A DNA stretch of 64,000 nt, taken from assembly GCF_014197245.1 (NCBI RefSeq), contig NZ_JACIFF010000004.1, positions 253,548 to 317,547 on the forward strand, written 5' to 3'. Of the stretch, positions 23,443 to 31,835 are shown in pieces. A model generated the notes under the pieces. It saw nothing but the letters and a program-made list of their open reading frames with translations. It did not search any database and was not told where the DNA came from. Origin of the DNA: Neolewinella aquimaris (GTDB lineage Bacteria > Bacteroidota > Bacteroidia > Chitinophagales > Saprospiraceae). Within the stretch, counting starts at the first letter, position 1. The number at the start of each line of letters is the position of its first letter. A program made the translations under genes and the position numbers.

Positions 23443-24483
23443 ATGTCTACTTTCCTGACCCGACACAAGAAGCTTCTGCTGCACATTGCCTTCTGGTTGA
23501 TGTACGCGTCCTTCTTTTATTACCAGATCGCGTTCGGGCGCAAGGAGGAGCCGGAATGGTCGCGGGTCCTGCCCGATTTTTCCTTTCACATTCTCGGCCT
23601 GCTGACCATCAGCTACCTCAACTACTTCGTATTCCTCCCGCGCCTGTTGCAGACGCAGGATCTGGGGCGCTACCTATTGCGATTCCTGCCGGTATTCGCC
23701 GTACTCAGTTACCTCTTCCTGCTGGGCAAGCGGGCGATCTTGCTGCCGTTTCTGGGCCGCGATTCGTGGGCCTACTCCACGCGCTTCGCCGTGAGCGTGA
23801 TCATCACCTCGCTGTTTATTGTCGTGTTCGTGGGCCTGCTCCGATTCGTGGAGCACTACTTCCTACTCGAAGCGGAGCGTAAGGAGATGGAGAACCGCCA
23901 GCTGACTTCCGAACTACGCTTCCTGCGGGCACAGGTCAATCCCCACTTCCTGTTCAATACCCTCAATAACGTCTACTACCTGGCCGTCAACCAGTCGCCC
24001 CAGACGGCCGACGTGATCGCCAAGTTGTCGGGCATGATGCGCTACATGCTGCACGAGAGCAACCACGCAACGGTGCCGCTCGATAAGGAGATCGCCTACA
24101 TGGAGAACTACATCGACCTGGAGAAGATGCGGTTGAACGACGAAATCCCCATCGCGTTTGAAGTACAGGGCGGGCGCGCGGGAGCAAGGATCGTACCCCT
24201 TATTCTCATCACGTTTCTCGAGAATGCATTTAAGCACGGCATTAGCAATAGCGGTTGCCGCAGCTGGATCACGGTGAGCGTAAAGGTGGAGGGCAAGGTG
24301 CTGCACTACAACGTACGCAACAGCCGGGTGGAGGAACACGAAAAAACGGTGTCCGAAAAATCGGGCATCGGACTGGTCAACGTTCGCCGGCGGCTGAAGC
24401 TCAGCTACCCCAATAGGCATCAGCTCACGGTGACGGAAACCGACGAAGAGTACGCCATTCACCTCCAACTGCTGCTGTCATGA
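23443..24483 (+). CDS. membrane histidine kinase (LytS/His_kinase type)
   Basis: Start at ATG 23443 gives 346 residues; the longer frame upstream (23248) overlaps the divergent TonB receptor start and has no signal character. Four hydrophobic helices (about residues 10-30, 48-65, 82-105, 118-140) precede a helical linker and the motif VNPHFLFNTLNNVYYL (phospho-His about residue 168). The HATPase part has LITFLENAFKHGIS and SGIGLVNVRRRLKL. There is no large sensor domain, so it probably senses through its membrane helices. The partner LytTR regulator gene overlaps by four bases. Confidence 0.92.
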   Translation: MSTFLTRHKKLLLHIAFWLMYASFFYYQIAFGRKEEPEWSRVLPDFSFHILGLLTISYLNYFVFLPRLLQTQDLGRYLLRFLPVFAVLSYLFLLGKRAILLPFLGRDSWAYSTRFAVSVIITSLFIVVFVGLLRFVEHYFLLEAERKEMENRQLTSELRFLRAQVNPHFLFNTLNNVYYLAVNQSPQTADVIAKLSGMMRYMLHESNHATVPLDKEIAYMENYIDLEKMRLNDEIPIAFEVQGGRAGARIVPLILITFLENAFKHGISNSGCRSWITVSVKVEGKVLHYNVRNSRVEEHEKTVSEKSGIGLVNVRRRLKLSYPNRHQLTVTETDEEYAIHLQLLLS

Positions 24484-25211
24484 TCCGCTGTGTAATTGTT
24501 GAAGACGAGCCCCTGGCCCGCAAGCTCCTGGAGCAGTACGTCGCCAAGACGCCCGCCCTGGAACTAATGGCCGCCATTTCAAATCCGCTCAGGGCCCTGG
24601 AATTTTTACAGACCAACCAGCCCGACGTGCTCTTCCTCGACGTACAAATGCCCGAGATCACCGGCATCGGCCTGCTGAAGATCATGAAGCGCAAACCGCT
24701 GGTGGTTCTCACTACCGCCTACTCCGAATACGCCATTGAGGGATACGAGCTCGACGTGGCCGACTACCTACTCAAGCCGATCACCTTCGAGCGTTTTTTG
24801 CAGGCGGTGGAGCGCATCTCCCTGCGATTGGGCGAAAAGGAGGATGCCACGGCGACCGCTTCTCCGGATTCCGCTGCACCTGCGGCCCCGCCCCCCTATC
24901 TGTTCATTAAGGACGGCACCCGTTCCGTACGCGTCAACTTTGCCGACATTCAGTACATCGAGGGCATGAAGGACTACGTGCGCATTCACACCCCCGACCG
25001 CAAAGTGACCACCCTACAGAGCCTGAAGCACCTGGTGGAAGTACTGCCCGACAATGGTTTTATTCGGGTCCACCACTCCTATATCGTCGGGGTACGGTGG
25101 ATCGAGGAGGTACAACGCGACGAGGTCAGCGTGGCCGGAAAATTGCTGCCCGTAAGCGATACGTACCGTGGCGGACTGCGCGAGTTCGTGGAGAACCGGG
25201 AGTTGAAGTAA
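24480..25211 (+). CDS. LytTR-family response regulator
   Basis: This 243-residue protein starts in the four-base overlap with the kinase gene. Receiver domain (residues 1-120): acidic pair in VIVEDEPLARKLL, Asp in DVLFLDVQMPEITG, Thr/Ala in VVLTTAYSEYAIE, Lys in DYLLKPITFERFLQAV. The LytTR domain (residues 140-240) has YLFIKDGTRSVRVNFADIQY, GMKDYVRIHTPD, and RVHHSYIVGVRWIEE. An Ala/Pro-rich linker (residues 122-140) separates them. Co-transcribed with the kinase; target genes unknown. Confidence 0.93.
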   Translation: MIRCVIVEDEPLARKLLEQYVAKTPALELMAAISNPLRALEFLQTNQPDVLFLDVQMPEITGIGLLKIMKRKPLVVLTTAYSEYAIEGYELDVADYLLKPITFERFLQAVERISLRLGEKEDATATASPDSAAPAAPPPYLFIKDGTRSVRVNFADIQYIEGMKDYVRIHTPDRKVTTLQSLKHLVEVLPDNGFIRVHHSYIVGVRWIEEVQRDEVSVAGKLLPVSDTYRGGLREFVENRELK

Positions 25212-25266
25212 GTTGCGGGGGAACCCGTACATTAGTTCGACTTTCCGATCAGACAATTACCCGACC

Positions 25267-26373
25267 GTGGACCGCCGTAAAATCATCAAGGGCATTGCCG
25301 CCGGCACCATCGGCCTGCCCGTAGCCCTGCGCCTGCTGGGAGGTAAGGGTCATGCGCAAGCGAGCGAAACTACGGTAAGCGGACAGCGCTACGACTGGAA
25401 AATGGTCACTACCTGGCCCCCGGGCTTCCCCATTCTCGGGGAGGGCTGTCAGTTGCTGGCCGATATGTGCCGCAAGATGTCCGGCGGGCGCCTCAACATT
25501 CACGTGTACGGCGGGGGCGAACTGGTGCCGCCGCTAGAAGCATTTGACGCCGTACGCCAAGGAGCTGCCGAGGTGGGCAGTGGTGCGGCCTACTACTGGG
25601 CGGGAAAGTTACCGGCGGCCCAATTTTTTGCCGGTTTCCCCTTCGGGCTGAATGCCCAGCAAATGAACGCCTGGTTGATCGCCGGGGGCGGGATGGAGCT
25701 GTGGCGGGAACTGTACGCGACGGTGGGACTGATCCCCTTCGCCGGCGGAAACACCGGGGTGCAGATGGGCGGCTGGTTCAATCGCCGCATCGATTCCGTT
25801 GCCGACTTCAGGGGACTCAAGATGCGCATGCCGGGACTGGGCGGACGGGTGCTCGAACGACTGGGGGGAACTCCGGTGCTGCTGCCCGGCGGGGAAATCT
25901 ACACCGGACTCGAACGCGGCATTCTTGACGCCACCGAATGGGTGGGACCCTACCACGATTACGTGATGGGCTTCCACGAGATCGCTAAGTATTATTACTA
26001 CCCGGGCTGGCACGAGCCGGGGACCAACTTCGAATTTTTCGTAAACGCCGAGAAATACGCGGAGCTGCCGCCCGACCTACAGGAAATTTTCGCGGTAGCT
26101 ACCCACCACATTAATCTGAACACTCTCTCGGCCTTCGAGGCACGCAACGCCGAATACCTCGAAAAACTAAAGCAGGTGCCGGGACTTTCTATCCTCCCCT
26201 TCCCGGACGCCCTGATCGAAAACGCACGCCGGGCCGCGGATGAAGTGATGCGTGAGTATGCGAACTCAGATGCCACCACCCGTAAAGTTTTTGCTTCCAT
26301 TCAGGAGTTCCGGAGGCTGTCGAAACCCTGGAGTGGGATTACGGAACGCAGGTTCTACGACGAACTTTCTTAG
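25267..26373 (+). CDS. orphan TRAP-type substrate-binding protein with Tat signal
   Basis: The GTG at 25267 gives a 368-residue protein starting with a twin-arginine signal, DRRKIIKGIAAGTIGLPVAL; an upstream TTG at 25213 adds a non-signal stretch. The mature part is DctP-like: WKMVTTWPPGFPILGEG, RQGAAEVGSGAAYYWAG, GVQMGGWFNRRIDSVADFRG, GLKMRMPGLGGRVLERLGGT, then the Glu-rich EIYTGLERGILDATEWVGPY. TRAP receptors of this group often bind alpha-keto acids or organic acids. No DctQ or DctM membrane gene is within the window, so it would rely on a distant transporter. It lies 55 bp after the LytTR gene in the same direction, so a regulatory link is possible. Confidence 0.85.
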   Translation: MDRRKIIKGIAAGTIGLPVALRLLGGKGHAQASETTVSGQRYDWKMVTTWPPGFPILGEGCQLLADMCRKMSGGRLNIHVYGGGELVPPLEAFDAVRQGAAEVGSGAAYYWAGKLPAAQFFAGFPFGLNAQQMNAWLIAGGGMELWRELYATVGLIPFAGGNTGVQMGGWFNRRIDSVADFRGLKMRMPGLGGRVLERLGGTPVLLPGGEIYTGLERGILDATEWVGPYHDYVMGFHEIAKYYYYPGWHEPGTNFEFFVNAEKYAELPPDLQEIFAVATHHINLNTLSAFEARNAEYLEKLKQVPGLSILPFPDALIENARRAADEVMREYANSDATTRKVFASIQEFRRLSKPWSGITERRFYDELS

Positions 26374-26381
26374 GGCATCGG

Positions 26382-27380
26382 TTATAACTGGTGATCCTCC
26401 GGAACACGGCTGGGCGCGGTGATCTCCGTGGGATCCTCGGGGTGATTTTTGGAGGGCGTTTTTCGCATCAGGGAAATGATCACGCCGGCCGCGAGGGTAA
26501 CGAAGATGACCACCAGGCTCACCCACTCCTCGGGATGCCATACTTCGTGGAGCATGAGTTTGACGCCGACGAAGGTCAGGATCAGTGCCAGGCTGTACTT
26601 CAGGTACCCGAATTTGTCAATCATCGACGAGAGCACAAAGTAGAGAGCCCGCAGGCCGAGTACCGCCAGGATGTTGGAGGAGAAGACCAGGAAGGAGTCC
26701 GTCGTGATGCCCAAAATGGCAGGGATCGAGTCGATCGCGAAGATGATGTCGGTCGTTTCCACCATCACCAGGGCAACGAAAAGCGGGGTGGCCGCCAGAA
26801 TATTGCGGCGCCGGACCCAAAAGTTGTGGCCGTGGTAGTCGTTCGTGACGGGCACGACACGCTTCACGAGTTTAATGATGGGGTTTTCGGAAGGGTGGAT
26901 TTCCTCGCCTTTACCGACCATCTTATATGCCGAGTAGAGCAGGAGCACCCCGAAAACATAGAACATCCAGTCGAATTGCTCTAGCAGGTAAACTCCAGCC
27001 AGGATCATGACCAGTCGGAAAAATACCGCACCCAGGATACCCCAGAACAACACTCGGTGCTGGTACTTGGCCGGCACCCGGAAGTAGCCGAAGATGACGG
27101 CGATCACGAAGACATTGTCCATGCTCAGCGACAACTCCACCAGGTAACCGGTGAGGTAGTTGATCATGGCGGTATGGGCGGGCAGGTCGGAATTGACCCA
27201 TCCGTTGTCGTACGCCAGGTAGATGAAACCGCTGAATCCGAGCCCGATGGTCATCCACATAGCGGTCTGCCCGAGTGCCTCGCGGGTGCGCGGCACGTGG
27301 TCGTGCTTGTTGAGCACGAACAGATCGAGAAAAAGCAGCAGCGCCACGAAGACGGCAAAACCGATCCAGAGAAGAGACAT
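26382..27380 (-). CDS. TerC/Alx family membrane protein
   Basis: This is a 332-residue protein with about nine hydrophobic helices. Family motifs: ELSLSMDNVFVIAVIFGYF, LLYSAYKM, ETTDIIFAIDSIPAILGIT and ALRALYFVLSSMIDKF-like. TerC/Alx proteins are linked to metal (manganese, tellurite) homeostasis and to protein export in the membrane. A riboswitch of the manganese type was looked for in the 150 bp upstream and not recognised. Convergent with the TRAP gene (eight bases apart). A soluble polar C-tail (KNHPEDPTEITAPSRVPEDH) is typical. Confidence 0.9.
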   Translation of the reverse strand: MSLLWIGFAVFVALLLFLDLFVLNKHDHVPRTREALGQTAMWMTIGLGFSGFIYLAYDNGWVNSDLPAHTAMINYLTGYLVELSLSMDNVFVIAVIFGYFRVPAKYQHRVLFWGILGAVFFRLVMILAGVYLLEQFDWMFYVFGVLLLYSAYKMVGKGEEIHPSENPIIKLVKRVVPVTNDYHGHNFWVRRRNILAATPLFVALVMVETTDIIFAIDSIPAILGITTDSFLVFSSNILAVLGLRALYFVLSSMIDKFGYLKYSLALILTFVGVKLMLHEVWHPEEWVSLVVIFVTLAAGVIISLMRKTPSKNHPEDPTEITAPSRVPEDHQL

Positions 27381-27527
27381 CAGGGGAAGTTGTGTGCCCT
27401 ATAACGGTTGGCAAATGAGTATGTTCCACCAAACCGAGGTGGCGGATGGCCGACCTTAAGAGTCGGAAGGGGGGGCCGGGTCACGGGGTCGCTTGGTGTA
27501 TATTTACTTCCTAATCTTTCGCTCCCT

Positions 27528-29693
27528 TTGGTACGTCAATACATTCTTGCCTGTTTTCTTCTCATCCCCCTTATCGCAACGGGTCAGTCTACCGAACACT
27601 CCATCGCCCGGGAATGGAACGAGGTATACCTCACCGCCATCCAGAAGGACTTTGCCCGCCCCGTCGTTCACGCCCGCAATCTATACCACAGCACCGCGGC
27701 CATGTACGATGCCTGGGCAATGGTGAACCGGCAGGGAGGAACCGTACTCACGGAAAGAATCGACGACCTTCCCGCATATGCGGACCGGCAAGCCGCTGCC
27801 GAGTCAGCCATCAGTTACGCAGCCTACCGCTTACTGCTCAGTCGCTACGCCCGTGCGCCGGGGTACGGGCGCATTCGCCTGGTGGCGGACTCCCTGATGA
27901 ATCAATTAGGCCTCGACACCAGTTTCGTCAACACCGACCCCACAGACCCGAACCCCGCCGCGCTGGGCAATTACATTGCCGCCCGGGTGATCCAATATGG
28001 ACTTGTGGACGGAGCGAATGAACTGCTGGACTACGAAAACGACGCGTACCCCGACCCGGTCAATCCACCCCTCTACCTCGACCGGCCCTTCACTATCCTC
28101 GGCCTGCGCGATCCAAACCGCTGGCAGCAACTGGCCTTTCCCGGCGTCGTGGTCGACCAGTCCGGCAACGTCATCGGAAATATCCCCACTTTTCTCGGTG
28201 CCAGCTGGGGTCGAGTCACGCCCTTCGCACTTCCCGACGCCGTGAAGCGCTCGCCGACGGCCACGGACAGCATTTACGGCAACAGCCCCGTGTACCACGA
28301 TCCCGGGCCGCCGCCCTACTATGACCTGACGGACACGGCTCAGCTGAATCTCTACCGATGGAATTTTGAAACCGTGCTGAAGTGGTCCTCCCACCTCGAT
28401 CCGACGGACGGCGTAATGTGGGACATCTCCCCCAGTGTGCGGGGAAACGTTACCCGAAAGCTCCCCGAAACGGCGGCGGAGTACCGGGCTTTTTACGATC
28501 AACACGCGGGCGGACAGCCGGACCAGGGTCGTGAACTAAACCCCGTGACCGGTGAGCCTTATCCTCCCAACATCGTTCCCCGGGGAGATTATACCCGGGT
28601 GCTGGCCGAGTTCTGGGCCGATGGCCCGCTCTCGGAAACCCCGCCCGGCCACTGGTTCGGGATCTTCAATACCGTAATGGACCACCCCCTGTTTCGCCGC
28701 AACCTCTGGGGCGAGGGAGCGGAGTTGGATCCCCTGGAATACGACGTAAAGGCCTACCTCACCCTCGGTGGCGCCATGCACGATGCCGCCATTACCGCCT
28801 GGAGCATCAAGGGAAAGTACGATTACGTCCGACCCATTTCGGCCATTCGCTACCTGGCGGCCCGGGGACAGGCCACCGTGCCGGATCACCGCTTTTACGA
28901 CGTGGGCGGCATACGGCTCGACCCCGGCTACATCGAATTGGTGAACCAGGCGGAGGAGGTGGTCAACTCCACGGCGCTCATGACGGTGAAGGCGCGGGCC
29001 TGGATCGGGAATTCGTTCATTGAAGACGCCGCGATCGAGCAGGCCGGAGTAGATTGGATCAATCCCTCGGTCTGGGAGCCGTACCAACGCCCCAACTTCG
29101 TCACCCCCAACTTCGCCGGTTACATCTCGGGGCACTCGACCTTCAGCGCCGCCGCCGCCACCGTACTAGAGCGACTGACGGGCACCCCCTATTTTCCCGG
29201 TGGCGTAGGCGAGTTTATCGCGAAAAAGAATGAATTTTTGGTCTTTGAGGAAGGCCCCAGTGTCGACGTCGTGTTGCAGTGGGCTACTTACCACGATGCC
29301 GCCGCCGAAACCAGCCTGAGTCGGATCTGGGGCGGGATTCACCCGCCGGCCGACGATATTCCCGGTCGCCGCATCGGCAGGATAGTCGCTCGGGATGCCT
29401 ACGAGCGGGCCGATAAGATCTTTCGGGGAGAGATCACGCCGGTCCGGGACCAGCCGATGGCCGTCGATCACCTACGCAGCTACCCGAACCCCGTACGGGC
29501 GGGTGCGCTACTAACCCTCGAGGGTACCGATGCAGGTACCAGTTTGGGACTTTACAGTGCCCTGGGGCAGTGGGTAAGGCAAATCGACGTAACGGCCAGC
29601 CGCACGGTGGTACCTACCGCGGGCCTGCAACCGGGGATGTACATACTCCGCGACCGCAGCGGGCGCATACTCGGTAAACTGCTGGTGATCTGA
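27528..29693 (+). CDS. T9SS-secreted vanadium-dependent haloperoxidase/PAP2-like
   Basis: The TTG at 27528 gives 721 residues with a signal peptide (VRQYILACFLLIPLIATGQ); the in-frame start at 27408 would bury it. Active-site motifs of the vanadium-haloperoxidase/acid-phosphatase family are complete: K-x6-RP in KGKYDYVRP (about residue 440), SGHS in YISGHSTFSAAAATVL (about residue 535), and SRxxxxxHxxxD in SRIWGGIHPPADD (about residue 600). The last 80 residues (YPNPVRAGALLTLEG... GMYILRDRSGRILGKLLVI) are a T9SS type A sorting domain. Expected role: halide oxidation or phosphate-ester chemistry at the cell surface. The assignment to haloperoxidase rather than phosphatase is from the RP/K and SGH motif set. 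Confidence 0.82.
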   Translation: MVRQYILACFLLIPLIATGQSTEHSIAREWNEVYLTAIQKDFARPVVHARNLYHSTAAMYDAWAMVNRQGGTVLTERIDDLPAYADRQAAAESAISYAAYRLLLSRYARAPGYGRIRLVADSLMNQLGLDTSFVNTDPTDPNPAALGNYIAARVIQYGLVDGANELLDYENDAYPDPVNPPLYLDRPFTILGLRDPNRWQQLAFPGVVVDQSGNVIGNIPTFLGASWGRVTPFALPDAVKRSPTATDSIYGNSPVYHDPGPPPYYDLTDTAQLNLYRWNFETVLKWSSHLDPTDGVMWDISPSVRGNVTRKLPETAAEYRAFYDQHAGGQPDQGRELNPVTGEPYPPNIVPRGDYTRVLAEFWADGPLSETPPGHWFGIFNTVMDHPLFRRNLWGEGAELDPLEYDVKAYLTLGGAMHDAAITAWSIKGKYDYVRPISAIRYLAARGQATVPDHRFYDVGGIRLDPGYIELVNQAEEVVNSTALMTVKARAWIGNSFIEDAAIEQAGVDWINPSVWEPYQRPNFVTPNFAGYISGHSTFSAAAATVLERLTGTPYFPGGVGEFIAKKNEFLVFEEGPSVDVVLQWATYHDAAAETSLSRIWGGIHPPADDIPGRRIGRIVARDAYERADKIFRGEITPVRDQPMAVDHLRSYPNPVRAGALLTLEGTDAGTSLGLYSALGQWVRQIDVTASRTVVPTAGLQPGMYILRDRSGRILGKLLVI

Positions 29694-29727
29694 TGGTGGA
29701 GGGGCCTTTACCCCCCCGTTTTCAGGT

Positions 29728-31050
29728 TCAGACCATCAGGCGGATCGGTTCTTCCAACGTGGCTTTCACGTCATTCAGGAACTGGGCGGCACTGGCTCCG
29801 TCTACGACGCGGTGATCGCTGCTCAGGGTCAGTTTCATGATCTTGCCGGGTACTACGGCTCCGTCGCGTACGACGGGCTTATCGTTGATGCCGCCGACCG
29901 CCAAAATGGAGGCGTCGGGCGGATTGATGATGGCCGTAAAATCTTCGATGCCGAACATGCCGAGGTTGGAGATGGTGAAGGTATTGCCCGTCATCTCGTC
30001 CTGACTCAGCTTCTTGTTCTTGGCGCGACCGGCGAGCTCCTTCACCTCACTGTTGATCTGGCTGAGTGATTTCATGTCGGCGTAGCGTACGACGGGCACG
30101 AGGAGTCCGTCGGGGATGGCTACCGCCACTCCGATGTTGACGTCGTGGTTAACGCGGATCTTATCGCCCATCCAACTGGAGTTGATGACGGGGTGCTTGC
30201 GCAGGTTGACGGCGCAGGCCTTGACTACCAGGTCGTTAAAGCTGATTTTGACGGAGGCTACCTCGTTGAGGCGCTTGCGCATTTCCCAGACCTTCGACAT
30301 TTCGACCTCGACGGTAACGTAGAAATGGGGAGCGGAGAATTTGGATTCTCCCAGGCGGCGGGCAATCACCTTCCGCATCTGGCTCACCGGCACGTCCTCA
30401 AAGTTTGCCTCACCGCCCCCGAAGGAGAATGCGGGTACCTTGGTCTGCGGCTTCTCCACATCCACATTGGGGCTGGGTTGCTGGGCGGGTACGGGCTGAG
30501 GAGTGGTAGGTTGTGCCTGCTTGGCGGTGGCCGGTTTGGCGGAAGTGGACTGGGCATCCTCGATGTCGCGCTTTACGATACGTCCGCCCTCTCCAGAACC
30601 AATGAGGGTAGCCAGATCGAGGCCGGCGTCCTTGGCCATGGCGCGGGCGAGCGGACTTGCCTTCACGCGGTCTTCGTCCGCAGCTCCGGTGGATTCGGTT
30701 GCTTCCGACGTGTCGGCTGCTTCCTTCGTCTCCTCCGCGGGCGCTTCCTTAGCATCCGACTCCGAACTACTGCCGTTGTCGGAGGCACCGTCGATGGCTG
30801 CCTGCCAGTCTTCTCCTTCCTCACCGATCACGGCGATGACGCCGTTGATGGGCACTGCGCCCTCCTTGACGGCGATGTGGAGCAGGGTGCCCTCGAAAAA
30901 GGAGTCGAGTTCCATGGTGGCCTTATCGGTTTCTACCTCCGCAAGGGTCTGGCCGGGCTCTACCGCTTCGCCCTCCTCTACGAGCCAGGAAACAATATTG
31001 CCTTCTTCCATCGTGTCGCTCATGCGGGGCATGCGTATAACCTCAGCCAT
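29728..31050 (-). CDS. pdhC: pyruvate dehydrogenase E2 (dihydrolipoamide acetyltransferase)
   Basis: ATG 31050 gives 440 residues. There is one lipoyl domain at the N-terminus (lipoyl-Lys in VETDKATMELDSFFEGTL, about residue 43). An Ala/Glu/Ser-rich linker follows. The E1/E3-binding domain is VKASPLARAMAKDAGLDL...GEGGRIVKRDIEDA (about residues 130-170), then a second Ala/Pro/Gln-rich linker and the catalytic CoA-acyltransferase domain with DHRVVDGASAAQFLNDVK (His about residue 415). Lipoyl domain, linker and catalytic length fit a bacterial E2. The E1 genes are not in the window. Confidence 0.92.
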   Translation of the reverse strand: MAEVIRMPRMSDTMEEGNIVSWLVEEGEAVEPGQTLAEVETDKATMELDSFFEGTLLHIAVKEGAVPINGVIAVIGEEGEDWQAAIDGASDNGSSSESDAKEAPAEETKEAADTSEATESTGAADEDRVKASPLARAMAKDAGLDLATLIGSGEGGRIVKRDIEDAQSTSAKPATAKQAQPTTPQPVPAQQPSPNVDVEKPQTKVPAFSFGGGEANFEDVPVSQMRKVIARRLGESKFSAPHFYVTVEVEMSKVWEMRKRLNEVASVKISFNDLVVKACAVNLRKHPVINSSWMGDKIRVNHDVNIGVAVAIPDGLLVPVVRYADMKSLSQINSEVKELAGRAKNKKLSQDEMTGNTFTISNLGMFGIEDFTAIINPPDASILAVGGINDKPVVRDGAVVPGKIMKLTLSSDHRVVDGASAAQFLNDVKATLEEPIRLMV

Positions 31051-31188
31051 AATATTCGTTGTTTTGGGTTGTTGTCGGGGTCGCGCAAATTTGCGGCCTA
31101 TTCCCGGGATAAACAAACTGAACCGGAATAGGATTGTTTTCTCTGTTCACCCGGCTCCTGCGCCCCCGCCCCATATCCCCTACAATTC

Positions 31189-31788
31189 ATGCAATTTTCC
31201 TCCCGATTGATCGAAGATGCCGTCAACGCTTTTGCCGGTCTGCCCGGCATTGGCAAGAAAACGGCCCTCCGGTTGGTCCTTAGTCTCGTACAGCGCCCCA
31301 CGGAAGACAGCGTGCACCTTGCCCGTGCGATCGCCAGCATGCGCGAGAACATCCAGCACTGCATCACCTGCGGCAACCTGAGCGACCAGACCGTGTGCAG
31401 CATCTGCCGCGACCAGCGGCGCGACAAGTCGATCATCTGCGTCGTTGAGAGCATCCGCGACGTCATGGCCATCGAGGAAACCCAGCAGTACCGGGGCGTC
31501 TACCACGTCCTCGGAGGCGTCATCTCCCCGATCGAGGGCATCGGCCCGGCCGACCTGAACATCGACACCCTGGTGCAGCGCTCCACCGCCCCCGAGGTAC
31601 GGGAGGTCATTATGGCGATCAGTCCCACCATCGAGGGCGATACCACCATCTTCTACATCAACAAGCAGCTGACGGAGGCCGACGTGCAGGTGAGCAGCAT
31701 TGCGCGCGGCGTGAGTTTCGGCGGTGAGCTGGAGTACGCCGATGAGGTGACCTTAGGGCGGAGTATTGTGGCGCGTAGGAAGCTTTGA
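31189..31788 (+). CDS. recR: recombination mediator RecR
   Basis: This 199-residue protein has a helix-hairpin-helix near the N-terminus (AFAGLPGIGKKTALRLVLSL), a zinc finger with four Cys (CITCGN... CSICRDQ) at residues 58-75, and a Toprim domain (IICVVESIRDVMAIEE, YHVLGGVISPIEG). RecR acts with RecO/RecF in loading RecA at gaps. Length matches the family. The divergent E2 gene is 138 bp away; a membrane protein gene follows in the same direction. Confidence 0.96.
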   Translation: MQFSSRLIEDAVNAFAGLPGIGKKTALRLVLSLVQRPTEDSVHLARAIASMRENIQHCITCGNLSDQTVCSICRDQRRDKSIICVVESIRDVMAIEETQQYRGVYHVLGGVISPIEGIGPADLNIDTLVQRSTAPEVREVIMAISPTIEGDTTIFYINKQLTEADVQVSSIARGVSFGGELEYADEVTLGRSIVARRKL

Positions 31789-31822
31789 CGCAATCGGTCC
31801 GTCGCCCTCTGTCTTGCTGATT

Positions 31823-31830
31823 TACCTTTG
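31823..31830 (+). promoter_or_regulatory. -7 element (TACCTTTG), possibly leaderless
   Basis: An exact TAnnTTTG match ends five bases before the ATG at 31836, so the predicted start of transcription coincides with the start codon. Confidence 0.5.
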
Positions 31831-31835
31831 GGGGA

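Noticed and set aside
27381..27527. Manganese riboswitch upstream of the TerC gene
   Set aside because: The conserved loop sequences of the yybP-ykoY type are not seen.
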